Shown here: positions 6,635 to 12,925 of the stretch, piece by piece
Layout of the letters: every line of letters starts with the position of its first letter
Position numbering within the stretch: position 1 is the first letter of the stretch
Source of the DNA: Propionibacterium sp.
GTDB lineage: Bacteria > Actinomycetota > Actinomycetes > Propionibacteriales > Propionibacteriaceae
NCBI GenBank assembly: GCA_012837465.1
Contig: DURG01000258.1
Coordinates: 1 to 12,925 of the forward strand
Reading direction: 5' to 3'
DNA length: 12,925 nucleotides
Position numbers and translations under genes: made by a program
The notes under the pieces: generated by a model
What the model was told of the DNA's origin: nothing
Seen by the model: only the letters and a program-made list of their open reading frames with translations
Database searches by the model: none

Positions 6635-9512
6635 TAGCCTCGGCGACCTTCTCCTCGGCGCTCTTCGTCCGTGTCTGGTAGTCGCCCAGGTTGCCCTCGC
6701 GGAGCGCCTCGTCGGCGCTCTCGTAGAGGGATTGCGCCTCATCAAGGAGTTGTCGGGCCCGTTCCTGGCCTCCGAGCACGGGGCCAGCACCGGGGTCCGT
6801 GGTCTCCCCCTCTGGATCAACGGCCGCGGGGACGCCGTCGGCGCCGCCCTCACCGGTGTCCGCACCGGCGTCGCCCTGGAACACCTGGTCGAGCGCGGCC
6901 TGCAGCGTGTCGCCGATGCCGATCTGCTCGCCGAAGCGCACCACGATGAAACGCAGCGCCGGGTAGGAGCCCGATGTCACGGCCTGGGTGTAGATGGGGT
7001 GGACGTACAGCAGGCCGCCGCCCAGCGGGAGGGTGAGGAGGTTGCCGTGGATGGCCGTGGCCGAGGCGCCCTGTCGGTCGAACGGCAGCAGCCTGTCCGC
7101 CACGACGGGATTGGTCCGGATGAAGTTGAACGTCTGGCCGGGGCCGGCGATCTGTTCCTCGTCCGAGAGCTTCAGCACCCGCATGCGCCCGTAGTGCTCC
7201 GACGTGGCATCAGCGTTGACGGCGAGGTAGACCGAGAGGTTCTCACGGTCCTTCGGCACGAACACGGTGGTGTTCGAGTACGCCGGAGTCTCGTCGCCGG
7301 GCCAGCGGATCGTCAGGAAGTACGGCGGCTGCTTCTGGCGCTGGTCGGTGCCGCGAATCGGATCGGTGGGCACCTGCCACACGTCCGACTGCTGGTACCA
7401 GGTGCCGGGGTTGGTGGTGTGGTAGCGGCCGAGGATCTCGCGCTGCGCCTTGAACAGGTCCTGCGGGTAGCGCAGGTGCGCGAGCAGGTCCGGTGAGATC
7501 TCGTCCTTGGGTGTGATGACGCCGGGGAAGACCTTGGACCAGGTCTCGAGGACGGGATCCTCCTCGTCCCACTGGTAGAGCTTCACCGTGCCGTCATAGG
7601 CGTCGACGGTGGCCTTGACCGAGTTGCGCACGTAGTTGACCTGCTGGCCCAGCAGCAGCCGGTCAGCGGCGGTGCGGGAATCGGAGATGGCGGTGGTCCA
7701 GTCGAGGCTCGTCGAGTTCGGGTAGGAGTTCGAGGTGGTGTAGCCGTCGATGACCCACACGATGCGGCCGTCGACCATGCTCGGGAACGGGTCCGAGTCG
7801 ATGGTCAGCCACGGGGCGGCCTCCTGCACGCGCTGCACCGGGATGCGGTCGTGCAGCACGCGGGATTCCTCGTTGATCCGGTCCGAGAGCATCAGGTTGA
7901 TGTCGCCGAAACGGATCGCGAACGCGGCCTTGGTGAACCAGTTGCCGATGGGCACGCCACCCTGGCCGGTGTAGGTGTAGAGCGACTCGGTGCGGCCCTC
8001 GCCGCCCGACGGGGTGTCGAGCTCGACGGGCTCTGTGCCCTCGGGGGCGCCGACCACCACGTAGTAGTCCGTGCGCTCGCCGAAGTAGATGCGCGGCTCG
8101 TGCTCCTCCAGCTTGCCCATGGTGGGGATGCCGCCGGAGAAGAACACCGGCTCACCGTTGCCCTCGCGCTGGTTGCCGTAGGCGGCCACCATGCCGTAGC
8201 CGTGGGTGTAGACGGTGCGGCGGTTGTTCCAGGTGTCGCCACCTTCGATCGACGCCAGGTTGAGTTCGCGCACCGCCACCACGGAATCGGTGGGCTTGCC
8301 GTCGATCACGTAGCGGTCCACGTCCAGCGTCTGGGGGAACGCGTAGTAGCCACGCACCTGCTGCAGCTGCTCGAAGGTGGGCGGCACCACCGTCGGGTCG
8401 ATGAGCCGGATGGCCGGCAGCGCCTCCGCGTCCTGCCGCAACTGGCCGGCGCTGGCGGTGGTGGTCGCCTCGTAGTCCTCGATCTCGACGCCGTCGATGC
8501 CGAAGGCGTGCCGCGTGGCCTTGATGTTGTTGGCGATGTAGGGCGATTCCTTCTCCTGCGGGCTGGGGTCCACCTCGAAGGTCTGGATCGCCCACGGGTA
8601 GGCCATGGAGAGCAGGATGCCGGAGACGATCAGCAGCGCGATCGACGCGCCGGGCACGCTCCACCGCACGCGCCAGGCGTTGAAGAACGCGGCCAGGGCA
8701 GTGATCACGGCGATGGCCGCCATGATGATGGCCACCGGCATCCGGGTGCTGGCATCCGTGTAGCCGACGCCGGTGAACAACGTCGACGGCGTGATGCTGA
8801 GGGCATAGCGGTCCAGCAGCGTGTTGACCGCCACCAACAACAGGATCAACCCGAGCATGATGGACATGTGGCGCTGTGCCCCGACGGCCGCGGGCGAGTT
8901 GCCGCGGCCTCGGAAGGCAGCGGCGTTGAGCGCGCCGGTCATGAAGTGGACGGCGCCGGCCGCGATGCCACCGACGATGAGGGTGAACATCAGGAAGCCC
9001 ACGACGAACTGCAGCCAGGGCAGGGTGAAGACGAAGAAGCTGGCGTCGAGCCCGAAGTAGGGGTCCTTGGTGCCGAACGGCGAGCGGTGCCACCAGGCGA
9101 GGAACGTCGGGGTCATGCCGGCGGCGGTGAGGCCGCCGAGGACGCCGAGGATGGCTGCGGGCACTGCCATCAGCACCTTGGAGCGGCGGTCCAGGGCGTC
9201 ACGGAGTTGCACGAGGAACTCGGAGTCCAGGTTCGCCCGGCGCACCTTGGGGCGGAGCCGGTAGGCGATCAACTGGCTGGCGAACACGACGGCGAACAGC
9301 ACGAGTCCGAACACCACGAGCAACCCGATGCGGGCCGCCAGTTGGGTGGTGAACACCGTCTCGAAGTCGATGCTGGCGAACCAGAGGTAATCGGTCGCCA
9401 AGCGGGAAGCGATCACCGACAGGAAGATCAGCACACCGACGATGATCACCGTCCACAGCAGCGGGCCGCGGCGCGGCTCCGTGGGGACGTCGGTGAGGGT
9501 CTCAGTGCTCAC
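6612..9512 (-). CDS. UPF0182 family large membrane protein
   Basis: This 966-residue protein has the typical length and layout of actinobacterial UPF0182. Seven hydrophobic segments lie at about 18-37, 59-84, 113-132, 165-190, 216-234, 258-279 and 289-309, and a hydrophilic domain of roughly 560 residues follows. Family-typical words are visible, such as YIANNIKATRHAFGID (about 325-340). The family's function is unknown. The last 90 residues are a Gly/Asp/Pro-rich linker (about 880-915) and a charged helical tail (916-966) that may form a coiled coil. The start is GTG with AGGAG (9522-9526) nine bases upstream; the GTGA overlap with the preceding gene's stop means translational coupling. It is the last gene of the ylbL-PPA1309-UPF0182 operon, and its 3' end overlaps the convergent M16 gene by 23 bases. 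Confidence 0.93.
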   Translation of the reverse strand: MSTETLTDVPTEPRRGPLLWTVIIVGVLIFLSVIASRLATDYLWFASIDFETVFTTQLAARIGLLVVFGLVLFAVVFASQLIAYRLRPKVRRANLDSEFLVQLRDALDRRSKVLMAVPAAILGVLGGLTAAGMTPTFLAWWHRSPFGTKDPYFGLDASFFVFTLPWLQFVVGFLMFTLIVGGIAAGAVHFMTGALNAAAFRGRGNSPAAVGAQRHMSIMLGLILLLVAVNTLLDRYALSITPSTLFTGVGYTDASTRMPVAIIMAAIAVITALAAFFNAWRVRWSVPGASIALLIVSGILLSMAYPWAIQTFEVDPSPQEKESPYIANNIKATRHAFGIDGVEIEDYEATTTASAGQLRQDAEALPAIRLIDPTVVPPTFEQLQQVRGYYAFPQTLDVDRYVIDGKPTDSVVAVRELNLASIEGGDTWNNRRTVYTHGYGMVAAYGNQREGNGEPVFFSGGIPTMGKLEEHEPRIYFGERTDYYVVVGAPEGTEPVELDTPSGGEGRTESLYTYTGQGGVPIGNWFTKAAFAIRFGDINLMLSDRINEESRVLHDRIPVQRVQEAAPWLTIDSDPFPSMVDGRIVWVIDGYTTSNSYPNSTSLDWTTAISDSRTAADRLLLGQQVNYVRNSVKATVDAYDGTVKLYQWDEEDPVLETWSKVFPGVITPKDEISPDLLAHLRYPQDLFKAQREILGRYHTTNPGTWYQQSDVWQVPTDPIRGTDQRQKQPPYFLTIRWPGDETPAYSNTTVFVPKDRENLSVYLAVNADATSEHYGRMRVLKLSDEEQIAGPGQTFNFIRTNPVVADRLLPFDRQGASATAIHGNLLTLPLGGGLLYVHPIYTQAVTSGSYPALRFIVVRFGEQIGIGDTLQAALDQVFQGDAGADTGEGGADGVPAAVDPEGETTDPGAGPVLGGQERARQLLDEAQSLYESADEALREGNLGDYQTRTKSAEEKVAEAIKALDEG

Positions 9513-10021
9513 GTGTCTTCACTCCTGAAGGTATCGAGCAGGGCATCTGCGAGGCCGGGGACGAGGTCTTCGCCGCCCAGCAGGTCTTCCGGGTTGCTCT
9601 GGAGGCGGGCCAGGCCGTGCTGGGTGCCTTCGCGCAGCACTCCGACGATGACGCGCACATCCGTCTTCGAGGGATGGCGCATGACGAACTCGGCGGCCTC
9701 CTCCGGGTTCTCGGGGATGTCGTCCTCGAACTCCGGAGGGAGGAACGCCCGTTCCAGAGCGAGGGCGCAACCCTCAACGGTGTCGGGCCAGTAGATGGCC
9801 TCGAGCCTGCTGAACAGGTCGTCGGTGGCGTGGAACTCGTCCTGCTCGATGGCTGTCAACGCATCCGGGGACGCCTCCGGCACCCGCCCCTTCAGTTGGG
9901 GCTCCACCTCGAGCAGCGTGCCGGTGGTCACCAACGCGAACAGCCGGGCGGGCTGGTCCCAGCCCGCGCTCGAGACATGGCGCTCGATGTCCATCAGGCA
10001 GGCAATCAGTCGATCAGCCAC
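9509..10021 (-). CDS. PPA1309-family protein
   Basis: This 170-residue soluble, acidic protein has no signal peptide or membrane segment. I recognise the conserved blocks of the actinobacterial PPA1309 family: GWDQPARLFALV at 20-31, IEQDE at 58-62, YWPDTVEGCAL at 77-87, HPSKTDVRVIVGVLREG at 116-132 and EDLVPGLADALLDTF near the end. No biochemical function is known to me. The start is GTG at 10019-10021, supported by GGAGG (10031-10035) nine bases upstream and by the conserved N terminus. It overlaps the ylbL stop by eight bases and the UPF0182 start by four, so its production is tied to both. A cytoplasmic adaptor or assembly factor for the neighbouring membrane proteins is possible but purely inferred. 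Confidence 0.85.
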   Translation of the reverse strand: MADRLIACLMDIERHVSSAGWDQPARLFALVTTGTLLEVEPQLKGRVPEASPDALTAIEQDEFHATDDLFSRLEAIYWPDTVEGCALALERAFLPPEFEDDIPENPEEAAEFVMRHPSKTDVRVIVGVLREGTQHGLARLQSNPEDLLGGEDLVPGLADALLDTFRSEDT

Positions 10022-11063
10022 AGGTCGGTACCTCCGCGGTGCTTCCTTCGTTGATGAGTTGCAGGGAGGCCACCGCGTCCTTCAGCGTGGCCACCCTGAT
10101 CAGGACCATGTCGGTCTCGAGGTCCCCGATGTCGAGGCAGTTGCGCTCGGGAACCAGGAAGATGGTGGCCCCGTCACGCTCCGCCCCGGTGATCTTCTCC
10201 CGGATGCCGCCGATGGGGCCAACCCGGCCGTTGGCGTTGATGCTGCCGGTGCCGGCGACGACCTTGCCGCCGAGCAGTTCGCCCTCGGTGATCCGGTCGA
10301 AGATGCCGAGCGCGAACACCAGCCCAGCGCTGGGGCCGGTCACCGCCTGGTCGATGCCGAAGGACACCTGCGGGGAGAAGGCATAGCCGACGGTCCACGT
10401 GGCGCCGGCGACGGCACGACGCGGATCTGAGTTGCTGGCGACGGTGGTCACCGCGACGGTGCGCTGCCGGCCGTCGCGCTGCAGGGAGAACGTGAGGGTG
10501 TCACCGACGGAGCGGCGTGAAACCAGCCTCTCCAGTGCGTCGACGGTGTCGACGGGCTCCCCGTCCACCGCCTCGATGAGGTCCCCGGGGAGCAACTTGT
10601 CCGCGGCGGGACCGGCGAGGGAGACGGTGCCCACACTGGGCACCTCCTCGACTCGGGTGCCCTCGGTGGCGCGGAGGGCGGCGACGGTGGCGTAGGTGCG
10701 CGAGTGGTCCATCTGCAAGGTGGCCTCGGCCCGGACCTGTTCGATCGACTTGCCCGGCGGATAGTAGACCTCGCGCGGGATCGCGTCGGAACCCTTGGCG
10801 AGGTAGACGAAGACCGCTTCCGGCAGGCTGACCGACGAATCGACGCGGGTGGCGGAGACCGTGGTCATGAGCAGGCGCCCGTCGGTGGGGTGTGTGGGCA
10901 GCCCGCCGCTGATCTCGATGATGGGGCCGGAATCCGTGCTGCCCAACACGTCGATCGTCTGCCCGGGGCGCCAAGTCACGTAGGGAACCGGCGTGACGAC
11001 CAACAGCGCGGCAAGAACGGCGAAAAGGAGGGAGCTCACGATGGCCACAGCGTTGCGTGACAT
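10014..11063 (-). CDS. ylbL: YlbL-like PDZ / Lon-fold (S16) membrane-anchored serine protease
   Basis: The product has 349 residues. Residues 6-24 are a single hydrophobic segment acting as an uncleaved membrane anchor, leaving the rest outside. A PDZ domain follows at about 125-208 (LPGDLIEAVDGEPV is its core). A C-terminal Lon-type protease domain has the catalytic Ser245 in TGPSAGLVFAL and Lys290 in GGIREKITGA. This order and length are those of YlbL-family proteins; B. subtilis YlbL contributes to degradation of the division inhibitor YneA. The role in this organism is inferred only from family. The ATG start is preceded by AGGAGG (11069-11074). A much longer open frame continues upstream but overlaps the divergent gene and is not coding. 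It is the first gene of a three-gene overlapping operon. Confidence 0.92.
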   Translation of the reverse strand: MSRNAVAIVSSLLFAVLAALLVVTPVPYVTWRPGQTIDVLGSTDSGPIIEISGGLPTHPTDGRLLMTTVSATRVDSSVSLPEAVFVYLAKGSDAIPREVYYPPGKSIEQVRAEATLQMDHSRTYATVAALRATEGTRVEEVPSVGTVSLAGPAADKLLPGDLIEAVDGEPVDTVDALERLVSRRSVGDTLTFSLQRDGRQRTVAVTTVASNSDPRRAVAGATWTVGYAFSPQVSFGIDQAVTGPSAGLVFALGIFDRITEGELLGGKVVAGTGSINANGRVGPIGGIREKITGAERDGATIFLVPERNCLDIGDLETDMVLIRVATLKDAVASLQLINEGSTAEVPTCG

Positions 11064-11094
11064 GGGCTCCTCCTTGCCTCCAGAGACTGTGGTC

Positions 11095-11100
11095 AGACTA
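11095..11100 (-). promoter_or_regulatory. -10 candidate for the ylbL operon
   Basis: TAGTCT on the minus strand fits TANNNT and lies 31 bases before the ylbL ATG, which would give a leader of about 25 bases containing AGGAGG. No convincing -35 is present at normal spacing. The 114-base gap to the divergent metalloprotease gene holds both promoters. Confidence 0.4.
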
Positions 11101-11165
11101 CCAACCGGCGGCAAGCGGTCGCGCCAGGCTTGCCCCATGCGGAACAATGGGGCCCAACGGTGCAC

Positions 11166-11171
11166 AGGAGG
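11166..11171 (+). promoter_or_regulatory. Ribosome binding site that sets the DUF2342 start
   Basis: AGGAGG is six bases before the ATG at 11178. An earlier in-frame ATG at 11130 has no such site and adds a sequence unlike the family, so it is not the start. Confidence 0.75.
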
Positions 11172-11177
11172 AAACTG

Positions 11178-12518
11178 ATGTCCAACCCGTCGTTCGGCCC
11201 CTTCGACTTCGAGCAACTGCGCAAGATGCTCGAGCAACTCGGACTCGGCGACGCCGACAACCTCAACCTCGAGGACCTCGTCGCGCAGGTCTCCAAGATG
11301 CAGGCCTCCGGGGGTGGCCTCATGTTCGGCATGACGCCGGCGGACCGCGACCCCGAGGCGGCCTGGCGCACCACCCTGACCGCTGCCAAGCACCTGGCCG
11401 CAGAGTCGGGCGGTGATCCCTCCCTCCGGCCCGAGGAACTCAGCGCCGTCGTCGACGCCGAGCGCCTCGCACAGAGTTGGCTGACCCCGGTCGTGTCGTT
11501 CCCGGAGACCGGCCGCCCCGCCCGCGCCATCACCAAGAGCGCCTGGCTCGACGAGACCGGCGACGGCTGGCGTGCGGTGATCGAGCCCATCATCGACGGC
11601 CTCGCCGATGCATTGCAGCGCGGCAACGTCCTCGGCGAACAGGACGAGCAACTCCAGCCCTTCGCACAGATGATGGGCCCCATGATGAAGCAGTCCGCCT
11701 CGCTCATCTACCGCGACCGCCTGAAGCGGGAGCTCTCCAAGGTGGCCGGCGACATCCTGACCGGCACCGAGATCGGATTCAACCTCCTGGGCAGTTCCGA
11801 CGTGGTGGTCATCCCCGCGAACGTGGCCCAGTTCACGAGGGACCTCGACGCCAGCGACACCGACGTGACGCTCTACCTCCTGCTGCGCGAGGCCGCCCGC
11901 CAGCGGCTCTTCCACTCCGTCGGTTGGCTGTCGCCGCAACTGAGCGCACTATTGGGCCACTACGCCCGCGAGATCACCATCGACTTCGACGCCATCGCCG
12001 AATCGCTGCGCCCCGAGAACTTCGAGGAGCTCACCATGGAGGACATGGTGGCCGTCGGCGAGCAGGTGCGCGGCTCCTTCTTCCAGCCGGCCAGCACGCC
12101 CACCCAGATGGAGATCCTCGAGCGCCTCGAGGTCCTGCTCGCCCTCGTCGAGGGATGGGTGGACCACGTGGCCGGGCGCGCCGCAGGCCCCTGGATGCCC
12201 AACGCCCCGCAGTTGGAGGAGGTCCTCCACCGGAGGCGGGGCTCCGCCACCCCCGTGACGTCGGTCTTCACCGAGTTGTTGGGCCTCGACCTGCGCCCGC
12301 GTCTGGTGCGCGACGCCAAGAACCTGTGGGCCGCCGTCGAACACGAACGCGGCGCGGACGGCCGTGACGCGGTGTGGGGCCACCCGGACCTCCTGCCCGG
12401 CAAGGCACACCTCGCCGACCCCCTCGCGTTCGCCAAGGGGCAGGGGTCGCAGCAGCCGGAGGAGGACGAGATGGACGCCGAACTGCGCAGGCTCCTGGAA
12501 GGCGATTCCGGCGATTGA
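11178..12518 (+). CDS. DUF2342 family, 'zinc-dependent metalloprotease' (Zincin_2)
   Basis: This 446-residue soluble protein is typical of the DUF2342/PF10103 family in Actinobacteria, which is annotated as a putative zinc hydrolase or metalloprotease without experimental proof known to me. Conserved stretches visible are NLLGSSDVVVIPANVAQF near the middle, ALVEGWVDHV, TELLGLDLRPRLVRDA, and VWGHPDLLPG near the end. The N terminus carries a Met/Gly-rich, partly helical segment (FEQLRKMLEQLGLGD). In the presumed metal-binding helix this protein reads LLREAARQRLF; from memory relatives have REAAHQRLF, so Arg241 (codon CGC at 11898-11900) may replace a ligand. It is divergent from the ylbL operon. 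The neighbourhood of this family, YlbL, PPA1309 and UPF0182 is, as I recall, common in Actinobacteria. Confidence 0.88.
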   Translation: MSNPSFGPFDFEQLRKMLEQLGLGDADNLNLEDLVAQVSKMQASGGGLMFGMTPADRDPEAAWRTTLTAAKHLAAESGGDPSLRPEELSAVVDAERLAQSWLTPVVSFPETGRPARAITKSAWLDETGDGWRAVIEPIIDGLADALQRGNVLGEQDEQLQPFAQMMGPMMKQSASLIYRDRLKRELSKVAGDILTGTEIGFNLLGSSDVVVIPANVAQFTRDLDASDTDVTLYLLLREAARQRLFHSVGWLSPQLSALLGHYAREITIDFDAIAESLRPENFEELTMEDMVAVGEQVRGSFFQPASTPTQMEILERLEVLLALVEGWVDHVAGRAAGPWMPNAPQLEEVLHRRRGSATPVTSVFTELLGLDLRPRLVRDAKNLWAAVEHERGADGRDAVWGHPDLLPGKAHLADPLAFAKGQGSQQPEEDEMDAELRRLLEGDSGD

Positions 12519-12529
12519 GCGCCACCGCC

Positions 12530-12559
12530 TTGACGTGGCTCACCGCGGCAGGGTTGAAT
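12530..12559 (+). promoter_or_regulatory. Promoter candidate just upstream of the structured element
   Basis: TTGACG (12530-12535, five of six bases of the -35 consensus) and TTGAAT (12554-12559, four of six of the -10 consensus) are 18 bases apart. Transcription would begin at about 12566, two bases before the long hairpin. Such AT-richer hexamers are rare in this GC-rich window, but no experiment supports the site. Confidence 0.45.
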
Positions 12560-12567
12560 CATCACAG

Positions 12568-12621
12568 GGAGTCCCGGAGGCTGGATTCGCAGGGGAAGGC
12601 GGATCAGGCAGCCGGGACTCC
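12568..12621 (+). ncRNA. Long structured hairpin, candidate small RNA or leader element
   Basis: Three successive stems nest within 54 bases. GGAGTCCC (12568-12575) pairs with GGGACTCC (12614-12621). GGCTG (12579-12583) pairs with CAGCC (12609-12613). GATTCGC (12584-12590) pairs with GCGGATC (12599-12605) through one G-T wobble. The loop is eight bases, with one three-base bulge on each side. That is about 20 base pairs in total. No T-run follows, so it is not a standard terminator of the upstream gene. I do not recognise a known RNA family. Possible roles are a small RNA, a structured leader of the DUF5679 mRNA, or a 3' end-protecting hairpin. Confidence 0.5.
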
Positions 12622-12647
12622 GCTTCTGTCAGAGCGGCGTGTCACAG

Positions 12648-12674
12648 TTGCTGAGCTTGCCACCCCGCTACAGT
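12648..12674 (+). promoter_or_regulatory. Promoter candidate proximal to the DUF5679 gene
   Basis: TTGCTG (12648-12653) and TACAGT (12669-12674) are 15 bases apart, slightly shorter than ideal. The -10 hexamer fits TANNNT. Transcription would start about 40 bases before the ATG and exclude the upstream hairpin. Confidence 0.45.
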
Positions 12675-12709
12675 GATAGGGGTTGCTGAATCAATCAGTA
12701 GCCCACAAA

Positions 12710-12715
12710 AGGAGG
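12710..12715 (+). promoter_or_regulatory. Very strong ribosome binding site for the DUF5679 gene
   Basis: AAAAGGAGG followed by an A-rich spacer, seven bases from AGGAGG to the ATG at 12723, is a near-perfect anti-16S match in an unstructured A-rich context. This suggests high translation of the small protein and fixes its start. Confidence 0.8.
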
Positions 12716-12722
12716 AAATAAC

Positions 12723-12884
12723 ATGGCTGCAGAGACCTGGGAAGGCTCTTTCTACTGCGTCAAGTGCAAGGACAAGCGCGACGCGAAGGGCGAAGTTGTC
12801 GTCAACGCCAAGGGCACCAAGATGGCCAAGGGCAAGTGCCCCGAGTGCGGTACCAACCTGAACCGCATCCTCGGCAAGGCCTGA
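12723..12884 (+). CDS. DUF5679 small zinc-ribbon protein
   Basis: This 53-residue basic protein has two CxxC knuckles, Cys12/Cys15 in FYCVKCKDKR and Cys39/Cys42 in GKCPECGTNL. They are separated by 23 residues rich in Lys, Val and Gly, which forms a minimal zinc ribbon. I recognise the layout as the actinobacterial DUF5679 family, whose function is unknown. Many small proteins of this shape bind nucleic acid or ribosomal components, but that is only an analogy. It has its own promoter candidate and the strongest ribosome binding site in the window, so it is probably abundant. A hairpin 25 bases after its stop may end the transcript. Confidence 0.88.
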   Translation: MAAETWEGSFYCVKCKDKRDAKGEVVVNAKGTKMAKGKCPECGTNLNRILGKA

Positions 12885-12908
12885 GCCTCACGAAGGTTCG
12901 AACGGGGT

Positions 12909-12925
12909 GGCAGCGTGAAGCTGCC
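12909..12925 (+). terminator. Hairpin at the window edge, possible terminator of the DUF5679 gene
   Basis: GGCAGC (12909-12914) pairs perfectly with GCTGCC (12920-12925) around a five-base loop, 24 bases after the stop codon. The sequence ends exactly with the stem, so whether a T-run follows cannot be seen. Confidence 0.5.

Larger units (their letters stand above)
12519..12722. other. 204-base intergenic region between DUF2342 and DUF5679 genes
   Basis: No coding sequence is credible here. The region holds a TTGACG/TTGAAT promoter candidate, a long structured inverted repeat (12568-12621), a second short hairpin (CCGCT at 12620-12624 with AGCGG at 12633-12637), a second promoter candidate (12648-12674), and the ribosome binding site of the DUF5679 gene. 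It is by far the longest non-coding gap in the window. Confidence 0.7.

Noticed and set aside
7851..9794. 647-codon plus-strand frame opposite UPF0182
   Set aside because: Antisense of a verified membrane protein gene; composition dominated by Asp, Gly, His, Arg and Val, without motifs or a ribosome binding site.
11064..11939. N-terminal extension of the ylbL frame to a far upstream start
   Set aside because: It runs antisense through the DUF2342 gene. The ATG at 11063 has AGGAGG and begins right at the membrane anchor expected for the family.
12568..12621. Intrinsic terminator of the DUF2342 gene
   Set aside because: The stem is long enough, but it is followed by CGCTTCTG with no T-run, and a promoter-like sequence lies just before it. 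A terminator role is not excluded but is not the best reading.
12893..12902. GGTTCGAAC resembling a tRNA T-loop
   Set aside because: No matching T-stem, acceptor stem or anticodon arm surrounds it; it is only a short palindrome after the DUF5679 gene.
1..12925. CRISPR array, phage, insertion sequence or toxin-antitoxin system
   Set aside because: I found no regularly spaced repeats, transposase or integrase motifs, or small toxin-like gene pairs. The only repeats are the GGTCCCTGAGC units.

Overview
The window is high-GC DNA, densely packed with genes, whose gene content is actinobacterial. A PPA1309-family protein, a YlbL-type PDZ/Lon protein, a UPF0182 membrane protein, a DUF2342 zinc-metalloprotease-family protein and a DUF5679 zinc ribbon all occur together. 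With the GGTCCCTGAGC...TCGAAGGGCC intergenic repeats, this suggests a member of the Propionibacteriaceae or a close relative (inference; no 16S or other marker is present). I see no phage, transposase, CRISPR array, rRNA or tRNA.

Region 1 (1-3961, all minus strand) looks metabolic: an aldo/keto reductase (aldehyde/ketone reduction), then an AbgT-family transporter and an M20 amidohydrolase. The last two form a probable uptake-and-hydrolysis pair for an N-acylated or aminobenzoyl amino acid. Three copies of a hairpin-forming dispersed repeat flank the M20 gene, one of them containing its stop codon. A palindrome, GTAA-N5-TTAC, lies upstream of the transporter.

Region 2 (3962-6634) begins with a compact divergent promoter region. 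It drives the reductase leftward and, rightward, a pair of M16 peptidase genes overlapping by ATGA: one with an intact HxxEH zinc motif, the other with the motif lost. The first gene appears to be leaderless. The second gene ends tail-to-tail with the next operon and overlaps it by 23 bases.

Region 3 (11063 down to 6612, minus strand) is a tightly overlapped three-gene operon: YlbL-like membrane-anchored PDZ/Lon-fold protease, then a PPA1309-family protein, then a 966-residue UPF0182 seven-helix membrane protein with a large exported domain. All three are poorly characterised; the overlaps suggest coordinated production and possibly a shared envelope role. Divergent from this operon is a DUF2342 'zinc-dependent metalloprotease', which here may lack a histidine I expect in the family.

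Region 4 (12519-12925) holds a 204-base intergenic stretch with a good promoter-like sequence directly followed by a long, nearly continuous hairpin. Next come a second promoter candidate and a very strong ribosome binding site in front of a 53-residue DUF5679 zinc-ribbon protein. A hairpin, possibly a terminator, ends exactly at the window edge. This promoter-plus-hairpin stretch is the most likely place for something undescribed (small RNA or structured leader); the ylbL-PPA1309-UPF0182 operon is the most interesting protein-coding block.
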